64,000 nt of DNA from an uncultured Alphaproteobacteria bacterium (GCA_903822175.1 CAIJOB010000038.1:52248-116247); one strand, 5' to 3'; positions 17,180-26,100 are shown, counted from the first letter of the stretch. Program-made: numbers and translations. Notes: generated by a model from the sequence alone, not told the origin.

Positions 17180-19258
17180 TTACTGACCGCCGCCGCCGCT
17201 GCCAGGCGGACGCATGGCGCGCATCTTGGCGGTGGCCGCCTTACAGCCGGCGGATTGCTTATCCTCGTTCTGGCGCAGGCACATGAAGGCCTCGCGACCC
17301 TCCTGGCCCGGGCAGAGCTTCTTGATGTCGGGCTCGCAGGCCTTGCGCATGGCGTCGCGCGCGGCCGCCATCTCCGGCGGCATCTGGAAGCCACCGCCGC
17401 CCTGACCGCCGCCACCTTGGCCGCCGTTGGAGCCGCCGCCAGTCGCCGGCGCGCCACCTTGGCCGCCACCGCCACCGGCCGGGGCGCCGCCGAAGCCGCC
17501 ACCCCCACCGCCTTGGCCGCCGCCACCGCCGCCGAAGCCCATGCTGCTCATGATGCTTTTGACCTTGGCCGAGGCGGCCTGGCAGGGCTTGCTGGCCTTG
17601 GCGACGTTCTCGCGCAGGCAGGCGGAGGCCTCGCGGCCTTCCTGGCCGGGGCAGAGCTTCTTGGTGTCCGCGGCGCAGGCCTTGTCGCGGGCGTCGCGCG
17701 CGGCCTGCATCTCCGGCGGCATCTGGAAGCCACCACCGCCACCAGCACCGCCGCCGCCTTGGCCGCCGTAGCCGCCGCCGCCAGCGCCACCAGCGCCGCC
17801 GCCGTAGCCGCCGGCGCTCTGGCCGCCGCCGCCACCACCGCCGGAGCCGCCATCGGAGCCGCCGCCCGACGCGCGCGCCGCCGCGGCGGCCTTCATCGCC
17901 GATTGGCAGCCTGCGCTGGCCTTGGTCATGTTCTCACGCAGGCACATGAAGGCCTCGCGGCCCTGCTTGCCGCCGCATAGCTTCTGAATGTCGGCCATGC
18001 AGGCGATCATCGGGCTCGGACGATCGGTCGGCAGATTGACCTTGCCGCCTTCGGTCAGGCGGTCGCCGCCCTCGGTGATCACGCGTTCGCCCGGGTTCAG
18101 GCCCTGGGTGATGCTGGTCATGGTCGGGGTCGAGGGGCCGCGCGTCACGTTGCGCTTGGTCACCGTCTTGTCCGGCTTGAGGATCCAGACGAAGTCGCCC
18201 TGCGGCCCGGTGCGCACCGCGGTCACCGGCACCACGATCACGTGGTGCAGGCTCTGCAGCGCCACGCGGACGTTGACGAACTGGCTCGGGAACAGCTTGC
18301 CGCCGGCGTTGGGGAAGCGCGCCTTGGCCTTCACCGTGCCGGTGGTGGGATCAATCTGGTTATCGAGCGTCGAGAAGGTTCCCTGGTCGAGGATCACGGT
18401 CTTGGTGCGGTCGTAGGCCGTCACCGGCAGCTTGCCGTGTGAGGCCTGCTCCTGGACGTTGGGGACCGCGTCCTGGGGAATGGTGAACTGCACGTCGATC
18501 GGGGTGATCTCGGTGACCACCGCCAGGCCCGTGACGCTGCCGGCCTGGATGAAGTTGCCCAGGTCGACGGCGCGCAGGCCGATGCGGCCCGCGACCGGCG
18601 AGATGACGCGGCTGTAGCCGAGGTTGAGCTTCGCGGTGCCGACCGCGGCCGCATCGGTCTTCACCGTGCCTTCGAGCTGTTTCACCAGGGCGGCCTGGGT
18701 GTCGACGTCCTGGCGGGCGATGGAGTCCTGGGAGAGCAGGGTCTGGTCGCGGGTCAGCGTCAGCTTGGCGTTGTCGAGCTGGGCCTGGTCGCGCAGTTCG
18801 TTGCCCTGCGCCTGCAGCAGCGACATCTGGTAGGGGCGCGGATCGATCACGGCGATCGCCTGGCCCTTTTTGACCAGTTCGCCTTCCTTGAAGAGGATCT
18901 GGGTGATCACGCCGGAGACCTGCGGCGTCACCGTCACCGTCGCGGCGGGCGTCACCGTGCCCAGGCCGTCGAGGGTGATCGGGATGTCGGACGGGAAGGC
19001 CGTGGCCACGCCGACCGTGGTCGGGGGCCTGCGCCCGCCACCGCCGCCGAAGCCGCCAAAACCGCCGCCTCCACCGCCGCCGCGGGCCGCGCCGGCCGCG
19101 CCTCCGGGCCCGCCGCGTCCGCCGGCCTTGCTGGTGTTGGCGGTGTGGACTGCGAACCAGACCAGACCCACCAAGGCGGCCAGGACGACGCCGATGATCA
19201 GCAGGCGCCGGAGCGGGTGGCCCTGGCTGGTCGCCCCGAGGCGGTCGCGGTTATCCAT
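17180..19258 (-). CDS. RND periplasmic adaptor (MdtA-like) with three C-terminal Cys4 repeats
   Basis: A membrane fusion protein that bridges the RND pump and the outer membrane porin. I start it at ATG 19258 (MDNRDRLG), the second of two tandem ATGs, because GGAGG is best spaced for it; length 692. A membrane anchor lies at residues 19-39, then a Gly-rich stretch (46-75) and a standard adaptor core (biotinyl-lipoyl, hairpin, beta-barrel) to about residue 410. The tail is unusual: three repeats with Cys at 420/428/439/451, 528/536/547/559 and 641/649/660/672, all spaced C-x7-C-x10-C-x11-C and reading C..D..KLC.G..GREA..CLR.N...S..C. Long Gly-rich linkers separate them. The repeats resemble the Cys-rich GLG1-type repeat (PF00839) from memory. 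Confidence 0.92.
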   Translation of the reverse strand: MDNRDRLGATSQGHPLRRLLIIGVVLAALVGLVWFAVHTANTSKAGGRGGPGGAAGAARGGGGGGGFGGFGGGGGRRPPTTVGVATAFPSDIPITLDGLGTVTPAATVTVTPQVSGVITQILFKEGELVKKGQAIAVIDPRPYQMSLLQAQGNELRDQAQLDNAKLTLTRDQTLLSQDSIARQDVDTQAALVKQLEGTVKTDAAAVGTAKLNLGYSRVISPVAGRIGLRAVDLGNFIQAGSVTGLAVVTEITPIDVQFTIPQDAVPNVQEQASHGKLPVTAYDRTKTVILDQGTFSTLDNQIDPTTGTVKAKARFPNAGGKLFPSQFVNVRVALQSLHHVIVVPVTAVRTGPQGDFVWILKPDKTVTKRNVTRGPSTPTMTSITQGLNPGERVITEGGDRLTEGGKVNLPTDRPSPMIACMADIQKLCGGKQGREAFMCLRENMTKASAGCQSAMKAAAAARASGGGSDGGSGGGGGGGQSAGGYGGGAGGAGGGGYGGQGGGGAGGGGGFQMPPEMQAARDARDKACAADTKKLCPGQEGREASACLRENVAKASKPCQAASAKVKSIMSSMGFGGGGGGQGGGGGGFGGAPAGGGGGQGGAPATGGGSNGGQGGGGQGGGGFQMPPEMAAARDAMRKACEPDIKKLCPGQEGREAFMCLRQNEDKQSAGCKAATAKMRAMRPPGSGGGGQ

Positions 19259-19631
19259 CATTCCTCCGAGGTCACCTGCGGACCGGGCGCGCCCCTGCTC
19301 AAATTTACAAGGACGCAAGCTCTACAATAACGATCACGCAGCGAACGCTGTTCCCCGCTCATCGCTGAATGGGGGGCATTTGCCAAGCTAGCTGGTCGCT
19401 TACTAAGGCCTCCCCATGACAGGCGTCTTGCTGGCCTGCGTCGGAACCTTCCCGGACTGCAACTGCATGACCGCGCCGCAACGCGAGCATTATGAATTTC
19501 TTATGCCCCGAGGGTGCGAGCAGCGTTTTGGAGCTCGCGGGCCGCGAAATCTGACTGAAATTTAATACGGGACTATGGTGACGCTACGAAGCGCCGCGAC
19601 AGTCGGCGCGCGAGGACATGCGGGAGCGGAC
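19259..19631. other. Divergent intergenic region between the RND operon and the first quinoprotein
   Basis: About 370 bases that must hold the promoters of the leftward efflux operon and the rightward cytochrome-quinoprotein gene. AT-rich patches occur at 19304-19335 and 19490-19570. I found no convincing paired -35/-10 boxes, strong palindrome, RNA gene or repeat. A 49-codon reading frame at 19416-19565 is present but has no ribosome-binding site and is not called. Confidence 0.5.
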
Positions 19632-21551
19632 ATGACGACGAAATGGGGCGGAGCCGTCGCGGCGGCGATCATCATGGCCGCGGGCGTTGGCCTGTGGGGC
19701 GGTTCGGCCGCCGGGCAATCGGTCGCCGGCGAGAACGACCGCCCGCCGGCCAGCGCGCCCGGCAATGCGCTGTCCGCCCGCCAGGCGCAGGCCGCCGCCC
19801 AGGCGAAGATGGCCGCGCATGGCGAGGAGCTGTTCGGCCAGCGGTGCAAGAGCTGCCACATGCCGCCGGTCGAGCACGCGCCGTCGCGCGCCGAGCTCGC
19901 CGCCCAGTTCCCCAATGTGATCATCGACGCGCTGAAGACCGGCAAGATGCAGGCCATGGCGAGCGGCCTCTCCGACAGCGACGTCGCCTCGATCGCGGTG
20001 TTCATCACCGGCCAGTCGCCGGACGCCCACTTCGACCTGACCGGAGAATCCCGCAACGCCTGCCCGGCGGGTGCGAAGTTCAATCCGGCCGGCCCGTCGT
20101 GGAACGGCTGGAGCCCGGACAAGCAGAACACCCGCGTCGCGGCCTCGACCACCATCACCGCGGCCAATGCGCCGAAGCTGGCGGTCAAATGGGCCTTCGC
20201 CTATCAGGGCGGCCGCTATGGCGAGCCGACCGTGGTCGGCAACCGGGTCTTCGTGACCTCGTCGTCGGGCCAGGTCTATGCGCTGGACAGGCAAACCGGT
20301 TGTGTGGCCTGGGCCTACAAGGCGCGCGGCAGCGTCCGCGTCACGGTCTCGGTCGGCAAGAACGCCAAGGCGCCCTCCGGCTGGGCCGCCTATTTCGGCG
20401 ACATGAGCCGCAATCAGGTGGCGGTCGACGCCAACACCGGCAAGGAACTCTGGCACGTCCTCATCGATAGCGGCGGCCGCGGCATTCTGACCGGCGCGCC
20501 GGCGCTGTGGGGCGATACCCTCTACGTGCCGCTGAGTTCCTTCGAAGAAGGCGTCGCGGGCCTCGCCGCCTATGAGTGCTGCAAGCAGCGCGGCGCGGTC
20601 GCGGCGGTCGATATCCTGACCGGCAAGATCAAGTGGAAGTCCTACGCCATTCCGACCGCCCCGGCGCCGTTCAAGAAGAACGCGGTGGGCACCCAGATGT
20701 TCGGGCCGGCGGGCGCGGCGATCTGGTCGTCGCCGACCATCGATCCCAAGCGCGGCGTGCTCTACGTCGCCACCGGCGACAGCTACACCAACGTCGAGGA
20801 AGCCTATTCCGACGCCGTCGAAGCGATGGATCTGAAGACCGGCAAGATCAAGTGGGCGCACCAGATGACCGAGGAAGATCACTTCCTGGTCGGCTGTCCG
20901 CAGCAGGCTCCGGGCGTCAATTGCCCGACGCCCAACGGGCCGGACTTCGATTTCGGCTCGTCGCCGATCCTGAAGCACATGAAGGGCGGCAAGGACATGC
21001 TGTTCGCCGGCCAGAAGTCGGGGCAGGTCTATGGGCTGAACCCCGACGACGGGAAGATCATCTGGCAGACGCGGATCGGCAAGGGCAGCGCGCTCGGCGG
21101 CGTCGAGTGGGGCATGTCGGCGGACAACGACAACCTCTATGTCGGTATCGCCGACCGCAGCCTGCCGTCGATCTCGGCGCTTAGGCTCACCGACGGAGCG
21201 CTAGTCTGGCGCCACCGCGCGCCCGACCCGAAGTGCAGCTTCGAGGGCCGCTGCGGCAACGGCTATTCCGGCCCGTCCAGCCTCGCGGGCGGCGTGCTTT
21301 TCACCGTCAACCAGGACGGCCACATCCGCGCCTTCCTGGCCAAGACCGGCGAGCCGGTGTGGGACTACGACACCGCGGGGCGCCGCTACGAGACGGTCAA
21401 TGGCGTGAAGAACCAGCGCGGCGGCAACCTCGACGCCACCGGCATGAGCATCGCCGGCGGCATGGCCTTCGTGATGGCCGGGTTCAACGGCGCATCGGGG
21501 TCCAGCGGCCCGGACAATGTGCTATTGGCCTTCTCGGTGGACGGGAAATAG
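19632..21551 (+). CDS. Cytochrome c-quinoprotein dehydrogenase, PVA-dehydrogenase type (paralog 1)
   Basis: A 639-residue exported dehydrogenase: N-terminal signal segment (residues 6-28), one c-type heme domain with C72-K-S-C75-H76, then an eight-bladed PQQ-type beta-propeller. Propeller signatures include repeated LDxxTGKxxW strands, the vicinal cysteine pair in YECCKQRG and GDSYTNVEEAYSDAVEAMDLKTGKIKW. The architecture matches polyvinyl-alcohol dehydrogenase (cytochrome) and related PQQ enzymes that pass electrons from alcohol oxidation to the heme in the periplasm. The start is ATG 19632; an earlier in-frame start would spoil the signal peptide. Two paralogs lie at 29264 and 31196. Substrate unknown; PQQ binding is inferred from family. 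Confidence 0.88.
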   Translation: MTTKWGGAVAAAIIMAAGVGLWGGSAAGQSVAGENDRPPASAPGNALSARQAQAAAQAKMAAHGEELFGQRCKSCHMPPVEHAPSRAELAAQFPNVIIDALKTGKMQAMASGLSDSDVASIAVFITGQSPDAHFDLTGESRNACPAGAKFNPAGPSWNGWSPDKQNTRVAASTTITAANAPKLAVKWAFAYQGGRYGEPTVVGNRVFVTSSSGQVYALDRQTGCVAWAYKARGSVRVTVSVGKNAKAPSGWAAYFGDMSRNQVAVDANTGKELWHVLIDSGGRGILTGAPALWGDTLYVPLSSFEEGVAGLAAYECCKQRGAVAAVDILTGKIKWKSYAIPTAPAPFKKNAVGTQMFGPAGAAIWSSPTIDPKRGVLYVATGDSYTNVEEAYSDAVEAMDLKTGKIKWAHQMTEEDHFLVGCPQQAPGVNCPTPNGPDFDFGSSPILKHMKGGKDMLFAGQKSGQVYGLNPDDGKIIWQTRIGKGSALGGVEWGMSADNDNLYVGIADRSLPSISALRLTDGALVWRHRAPDPKCSFEGRCGNGYSGPSSLAGGVLFTVNQDGHIRAFLAKTGEPVWDYDTAGRRYETVNGVKNQRGGNLDATGMSIAGGMAFVMAGFNGASGSSGPDNVLLAFSVDGK

Positions 21552-21567
21552 CAGCGGGGCGCGGAGC

Positions 21568-21969
21568 GTGGCGAAAGAGGCCAAGACCAAGGCGACGGAG
21601 GTCGGCGTGGACAGCTTCCTCGCCGGCTCCGCCAGGCCCAACGATGGCGCGGCGGTCTGTGCCCTGATGCGCAAGGTCAGCGGCATGGAGCCCCGGATGT
21701 GGGGGCCATCCATCGTCGGCTTCGGTGAGCGCGACTACGAGCTGGCCGGCGGCAAGATCGGGCGCACCATGGCCATCGGCTTCTCGCCGCGGAAGCCCGC
21801 CCTGGTCTTCTACATGCGCCACGCCGAAGGCTGGGATGAGCGCCTTAGCCGGCTCGGCAAGCACGATGGCGGCAAGGGCTGCCTCTACATCAAGAAGCTG
21901 GCTGACGTGGATTTGGGCGTTCTGGAAGAACTGGTCTCTGCCGCCTGGAACGCGGTGGAGAAGGTCTAG
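21568..21969 (+). CDS. DUF1801 domain protein
   Basis: A 133-residue cytoplasmic protein starting at GTG 21568 (VAKEAKTKATEVGVDSFLAG), 16 bases after the quinoprotein stop, preceded by a purine-rich GGAG. The pattern VDSFLAGSARPNDGAAVCALMRKVSGMEPRMWGPSIVGFGERDYE, then IGFSPRKPALVFYM and a final KLADVDLGVLEELV, matches the DUF1801 (YdhG-like) fold, which is related to frataxin-like structures. Biochemical role not established. The close spacing suggests co-transcription with the quinoprotein upstream, but a functional link is not shown. Confidence 0.85.
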   Translation: MAKEAKTKATEVGVDSFLAGSARPNDGAAVCALMRKVSGMEPRMWGPSIVGFGERDYELAGGKIGRTMAIGFSPRKPALVFYMRHAEGWDERLSRLGKHDGGKGCLYIKKLADVDLGVLEELVSAAWNAVEKV

Positions 21970-22002
21970 GCGGCGCCCACCGCGCATGCGAACCCTTTGC
22001 GC

Positions 22003-23958
22003 ATGACGGACTCACTCACACGCCGGTCGCTGGCCAAGCTCGCCGCGGCCTCCGCCTTCGCCGCCGGCGCCGCGCGGGCGGCTGACAGCCCATTCGAGGT
22101 CGTGCTGGAGAGCAACATCCGCGTTTCGATGCGCGACGGGGTGAAACTGGCGACCGACGTCTACCGCCCGGCGCGGGGCGGCAAGGCGGTCGCCGGGCGC
22201 TTCCCGGTGATCATGGAGCGCACGCCCTATGGGCGGAACGTCACCAGCTTCCGCGACATCACCCAGGCCAGTCCAAAGACGCCCAAGACCCGCGCCGAGG
22301 TGGCCGCGGTCTATGTGCGCCAGGGCTATGTGGTGGTCTTCCAGGACTGCCGCGGGCGCTACGATTCCGAGGGCCAGTTCGTCAAATATCTGCGCGAGGG
22401 CGCCGACGGCTTCGACACCTGCCGCTGGCTGGTGGGCCAGGCCTGGAGCGACGGGCGGATCGGGACCATGGGCCTTAGCTACGCGGCTCATACCCAGGGG
22501 GCGCTGGCCTGCCTGAACCCGCCGGGGCTGAAGGCCATGGTGCTGGACTGCGGCGGGTTTTCCAACGCCTACCAGGACGGCATCCGCCAGGGCGGCGCCT
22601 TCGAACTGAAGCAGGTGACCTGGGCCTACAACCTGGGCCTGGAGAGCCCCGAGGCGCAGAAGGATCCGCGGCTGATGGCGGCGCTGAAGGGCGTCGACCT
22701 GAAGGCCTGGTTCGGCTCGATGCCGTGGAAGCCCGGACACACCCCGCTGTCACTCATCCCCGACTACGAAGCCTATGTGCTGGACCAGTGGCGGCACGGC
22801 AATTTCGACGCCTACTGGAAGCAGGTCGGCATCTACGCCGAGGGCTCCTACGGCCAGTACGCCGACGCGGCGATGATCCACATGAGCGGCTGGTACGACG
22901 CCTATTCGCGCTCGACGACCGACAACTACGTGGCGCTGTCCAAGCTGAAGAAGGGGCCGGTGCGGCTGATCATGGGGCCGTGGACCCATGGGGCGCGCTC
23001 GACCACCTATTCCGGGGACATCGAGTTTGGGCCGGGCTCGACGCTGGATGCGCTGGGACACGGCGACTACGACGCCCAGCGCCTGGCCTGGTTCGATCGC
23101 CATCTGAAGGGCTCCAGCACGGCCGATGCCGATCCGCCTGTGCGGATTTTCGTGATGGGTGGTGGCACTGGACGCAAGACGCCGGAGGGCCGGCTGATGC
23201 ACGGCGGCGCCTGGCGGACCGAGCCGGCCTGGCCGATCGCGGATGCCAGGCTCACGGCGTTTCATCTGCATGGCGACGGCGCGCTTTCGACCATCGCGCC
23301 GGTCGAGAAGGCCGAGCCGATCAGCTACGATTTCGACCCGAACCATCCGGTCCCGAGCATCGGCGGGACGATCACCTCCGGCGAGCCCTTGATGCGGGGT
23401 GGCGGCTACGACCAGCGGGAGGGGCCGACCGTCTTCGGCTCTCACCAGCCCTATCTGCCGCTCGAGGCCAGGCCCGATGTGCTGGTGTTCCAGACCGAGC
23501 CCTTGAAGGCGGACGTCGAGGTCACCGGGGCCATCGAGGCTGAGCTGTGGATCGCCTCGGATGGGCCGGACACCGACTTCACCATCAAGCTGATCGACGT
23601 CTATCCGCCGAGCGCCGACTATCCCGACGGCTATGCGCTCAACCTCACCGACGGCATCCTGCGCTGCCGTTATCGGGAGAGTTGGGAGGCGCCGTCGATG
23701 ATGGCGCCGGGCCAGGCCTATCGGATCAAGGTCGCGGCGTTTCCGACCGCCAACCTGTTCAAGGCGGGGCACCGCATCCGGCTCGACGTTTCGTCCAGCA
23801 ACTTCCCGCACTTCGACGTCAACCCGAACACCGGGGCGCCGGAGGGGACGGGGCTGACCCGGCGGGTGGCTCGGAGCACGGTCTTCGTCGACGCCGGCCG
23901 GCCGAGCTGCGTGCTGTTGCCGGTGGTCCCGTCTCGACCATCGACTGGGCGTGGTTGA
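22003..23958 (+). CDS. CocE/NonD-type hydrolase (X-Pro dipeptidyl-peptidase family)
   Basis: A 651-residue exported alpha/beta hydrolase. The start is ATG 22003 (MTDSLTRRSLAKLAAASAFA) with a twin-arginine-like signal ending near AARAAD. The serine nucleophile is Ser159 in MGLSYAAHTQG; the catalytic Asp and His are expected before the C-terminal jelly-roll domain (from about residue 370), which begins near ISYDFDPNHPVPSIGG and carries DVLVFQTEPLKADVEVTG. Family members hydrolyse acyl esters (cocaine esterase), beta-lactam esters or X-Pro peptides; the substrate cannot be told from sequence. It follows the DUF1801 gene by about 30 bases. The last residues LLPVVPSRPSTGRG diverge from the usual ending. 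Confidence 0.88.
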   Translation: MTDSLTRRSLAKLAAASAFAAGAARAADSPFEVVLESNIRVSMRDGVKLATDVYRPARGGKAVAGRFPVIMERTPYGRNVTSFRDITQASPKTPKTRAEVAAVYVRQGYVVVFQDCRGRYDSEGQFVKYLREGADGFDTCRWLVGQAWSDGRIGTMGLSYAAHTQGALACLNPPGLKAMVLDCGGFSNAYQDGIRQGGAFELKQVTWAYNLGLESPEAQKDPRLMAALKGVDLKAWFGSMPWKPGHTPLSLIPDYEAYVLDQWRHGNFDAYWKQVGIYAEGSYGQYADAAMIHMSGWYDAYSRSTTDNYVALSKLKKGPVRLIMGPWTHGARSTTYSGDIEFGPGSTLDALGHGDYDAQRLAWFDRHLKGSSTADADPPVRIFVMGGGTGRKTPEGRLMHGGAWRTEPAWPIADARLTAFHLHGDGALSTIAPVEKAEPISYDFDPNHPVPSIGGTITSGEPLMRGGGYDQREGPTVFGSHQPYLPLEARPDVLVFQTEPLKADVEVTGAIEAELWIASDGPDTDFTIKLIDVYPPSADYPDGYALNLTDGILRCRYRESWEAPSMMAPGQAYRIKVAAFPTANLFKAGHRIRLDVSSSNFPHFDVNPNTGAPEGTGLTRRVARSTVFVDAGRPSCVLLPVVPSRPSTGRG

Positions 23959-23984
23959 CGGTTTCGAGTAAACAAGTCTACATC
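23955..23984 (+). promoter_or_regulatory. Weak candidate promoter for the 107-residue secreted protein
   Basis: TTGACG (23955-23960) overlaps the stop codon of the hydrolase gene and is followed after 18 bases by TACATC (23979-23984) within an unusually AT-rich stretch. The -35 resembles the vegetative consensus well and the -10 poorly. Position about 40 bases before ATG 24023 is reasonable. Confidence 0.25.
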
Positions 23985-24022
23985 ATAAACCTAGTGAGAG
24001 CTGTTTCACCTGGGAGACCCTG

Positions 24023-24346
24023 ATGCGCAACCTGCTGATCCTCGCCGTGGCTGCCGCCGCGCTCGCCACCCCGGCCTTTGCTGATACTCTGACCGAGGTC
24101 ACCAGCCACGGGATCATCCTGATGGTGCAGGATATGCAGATCGAGGTCAGCTACACGCCCGACGGCAAGTTCACCGCCGCCGACGGCCAGGTGACCGGGA
24201 CCTGGAAGATCGACGGCGACAAGCTGTGCACCAGCTCCAACTTCGCGCCTGAAGTGACCTGCGTCGCCTATCCGAAGGACAAGAAGTCCGGCGACACCTT
24301 CACGCTGGAAAGCCCACAGGGCGCGGTGCAGATCAAGATCCGCTAG
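24023..24346 (+). CDS. Small secreted protein of unknown function
   Basis: A 107-residue protein with a clear Sec signal peptide (MRNLLILAVAAAALATPAFA, cleavage before DTLTEV). The mature part of about 87 residues is strand-rich, with the lipocalin-like pattern YTPDGKFTAADGQVTGTWKIDGDKLCTSS and two cysteines (in DKLCTSS and EVTCVAYP) that could form a disulfide. The ribosome-binding site GGGAGA precedes the ATG well. It is separated from the hydrolase by 64 AT-rich bases that may hold its own promoter. Periplasmic localisation is likely. I do not recognise a named family, though short alphaproteobacterial exported proteins of this pattern are common. Confidence 0.85.
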   Translation: MRNLLILAVAAAALATPAFADTLTEVTSHGIILMVQDMQIEVSYTPDGKFTAADGQVTGTWKIDGDKLCTSSNFAPEVTCVAYPKDKKSGDTFTLESPQGAVQIKIR

Positions 24347-24361
24347 GTCCGATCGACCTAG
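24343..24361. terminator. Hairpin between convergent genes
   Basis: CTAGGTC/GACCTAG (7-base stem, 5-base loop) spans the stop codon region of the secreted protein gene and abuts the end of the convergent sigma factor gene at 24358. It could serve as a compact two-way terminator; there is no T tract. Confidence 0.35.
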
Positions 24362-25617
24362 GCTAGGCGGGCCTTCGCGTCCGCCTGCAGCCGGTCGATC
24401 TGGCCACGGATGTGGGCGGCCTCTGCGGCGGTGTTGGCGAGTGAGATGGCGCGGTCGAAGGCCTGGCGCGCCTCGTCGTCGCGGCCGAGCTGCAGCAGGA
24501 AGGCCCCGCGCGCGCCGAAGAAATAGAAATAGCCGCCGAGCGCGCCTTCCAGAGGCTCGATCAGCGCCAGCGCCTCGGCGGGGCCTCGCGCCTTGCTGGC
24601 GGCGACGGCGCGGTTCAGCGTCACCACCGGCGAGGGCGTCAGCCGCTCCAGGCCCATGTAGAGCGCCTCGATCTGCGCCCAGTCGGTGTCGGCGGGCGTC
24701 GCGGCGCGGGCATGCAGGGCCGCGATCGCCGCCTGAATTTGATAGGGCCCCGGCCGGCGATGGCGCATGGCCTTGTCGATCAGCGCCAGGCCTTCGCCGA
24801 TCATGTCGCGCTTCCACAGGCTCCGATCCTGGTCCTCCAGGAGGACGATGGCCCCGTCGGCGTCGAAGCGGGCGGCGGCGCGGGCGTGCTGCAACAGGCA
24901 GAGCGCCGTCAGCCCCATGATCTCCGGTTCGGTCTGGAAGAGGCGCAGCAGCAGGCGCGCGAGCCGGATCGCCTCTTCCGAGAGGCGCGCGCGGACCTCC
25001 GCCGCGTCGGCCCCCGCGGAATAACCCTCGTTGAAGATCAGGTAGACCATGGCGGCCACCGCCGCGATCCGCTGCGCGCGCTCCACGGGTCCCGGCGCCT
25101 CGAAGGGCGTTTCAGCCTTGGCGATGCGCGCCTTGGCCCGGGTGATCCGCTGCTCCATGGCCGCCTCGCCGACCAGGAAGGCCTTGGCGATCTGCTTCAC
25201 CGAGAGGCCCGAGACGATGCGCAGGGCCAGCGCGATCTGCTGCGTCGCCGGCAGGTCCGGGTGGCAGCAGATGAACATCAGCCGCAGGATGTCGTCGCGA
25301 TAGTGCGCGCCGTCCAGCCGCTCGGCCATCGGCGTTTCGACGTCATCGACGTCGGAGATCAGGTCCTCGTCTGGCAGCTCGGTCAGCCGGCTCTTGCGGC
25401 GCACGCCGTCGAGGGCTGCGTTGCGCCCGACCATGATCAGCCAGGACGCCGCGTCGCGCGGCGGGCCCTTGTCCGGCCAGGTCTTCAGCGCCCGCAGGCA
25501 GGCTTCCTGATAGGCCTCTTCGGCGGTGTCCAGGTCGCGGAAGTAGCGCAGCAGGGCGCCGATCGCCTGGGGCCGCGCCGAGGTCAGCGCGGCGTCTATC
25601 CAGGCGAGGTCGCTCAT
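24358..25617 (-). CDS. ECF42-type RNA polymerase sigma factor with C-terminal TPR-like domain
   Basis: A 419-residue extracytoplasmic-function sigma factor. Region 2 covers residues about 10-80 (AEEAYQEACLRALKTWPDKGPPRDAASWLIMVGRNAALDGVRR). Region 4 is at about 115-175 (MFICCHPDLPATQQIALALRIVSGLSVKQIAKAFLVGEAAMEQRI). The long C-terminal half is helical with TPR-like repeats (VVTLNRAVAASKARGPAEALALIEPLEG and RDDEARQAFDRAISLANTAAEAAHIRGQI). This layout, together with the adjacent DGPF/YCII protein, defines the ECF42 group, in which the C-terminal domain rather than an anti-sigma factor controls activity. The start overlaps the upstream stop by four bases. Target genes are probably local, including the partner gene; the signal is unknown. 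Confidence 0.92.
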   Translation of the reverse strand: MSDLAWIDAALTSARPQAIGALLRYFRDLDTAEEAYQEACLRALKTWPDKGPPRDAASWLIMVGRNAALDGVRRKSRLTELPDEDLISDVDDVETPMAERLDGAHYRDDILRLMFICCHPDLPATQQIALALRIVSGLSVKQIAKAFLVGEAAMEQRITRAKARIAKAETPFEAPGPVERAQRIAAVAAMVYLIFNEGYSAGADAAEVRARLSEEAIRLARLLLRLFQTEPEIMGLTALCLLQHARAAARFDADGAIVLLEDQDRSLWKRDMIGEGLALIDKAMRHRRPGPYQIQAAIAALHARAATPADTDWAQIEALYMGLERLTPSPVVTLNRAVAASKARGPAEALALIEPLEGALGGYFYFFGARGAFLLQLGRDDEARQAFDRAISLANTAAEAAHIRGQIDRLQADAKARLA

Positions 25618-26006
25618 CCAGCTGCCGCCAGCAGTTGCTCCGGCGACAGCACGCCCGGCGCATAGAGCAACAGCGGGCGGACCTCATAGGCGCCGCCGGG
25701 GTTGGCGAGGCCGAGCTCGCGGGCGACGTCCAGCGCCTCATCAAGGTTCGCGAGGTCCAGGATGTAGAAGCCCAGCAGCTGTTCCTTGGTCTCGGCGTAG
25801 GGCCCGTCGACGACCATCGGCGGATCGCTCTTGCGCAGCGTGGTGGCGGTGGTGGTCGGCATAAGCCTAAGCGCGGGGCCGAGCTTGCCCTGGGCGGAGA
25901 GCTTGTCCTGAACCGCGCCCAGGCGGGCCATCACCGCCTCGTCCTCGGCCTTGCTCCAGGCGAAGACGGTCTCTTCGGAATTGTAGCAGAGCAGGGCGTA
26001 GAGCAT
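25614..26006 (-). CDS. YCII/DGPF domain protein, ECF42 partner
   Basis: A 130-residue ferredoxin-like-fold protein of the YCII-related family. The family signature DGPF appears here as VVDGPYAETKEQLLGFYILD (residues about 67-86), and the N-terminus MLYALLCYNSEETVFAW is typical. It is translationally coupled to the ECF42 sigma factor (four-base overlap) and transcribed first. Genes of this family are the usual neighbours and targets of ECF42 sigma factors; their biochemical role is unknown. The start ATG 26006 is preceded by GGAGG. Confidence 0.9.
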   Translation of the reverse strand: MLYALLCYNSEETVFAWSKAEDEAVMARLGAVQDKLSAQGKLGPALRLMPTTTATTLRKSDPPMVVDGPYAETKEQLLGFYILDLANLDEALDVARELGLANPGGAYEVRPLLLYAPGVLSPEQLLAAAG

Positions 26007-26100
26007 GGCGTGGGGCCTCCTCGGTCAGGCTTAGGACGCCCCAACCTAGCGGGGTCCGACAGGGGTCTGCAAAATTTCAAAGCCCTTCCCCTTTTTGCTC

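Noticed and set aside
17390..17880. Tandem DNA repeats in the Gly-rich coding tracts of the RND adaptor as a minisatellite or mobile element
   Set aside because: The repetition follows Gly codons and an internal protein duplication (FQMPPEM plus Cys repeat); the frame stays open and no element boundary is visible.
19416..19565. 49-codon reading frame in the divergent gap before quinoprotein paralog 1
   Set aside because: No ribosome-binding site, atypical residue content and no homology I recognise; kept only as a note on the intergenic region.
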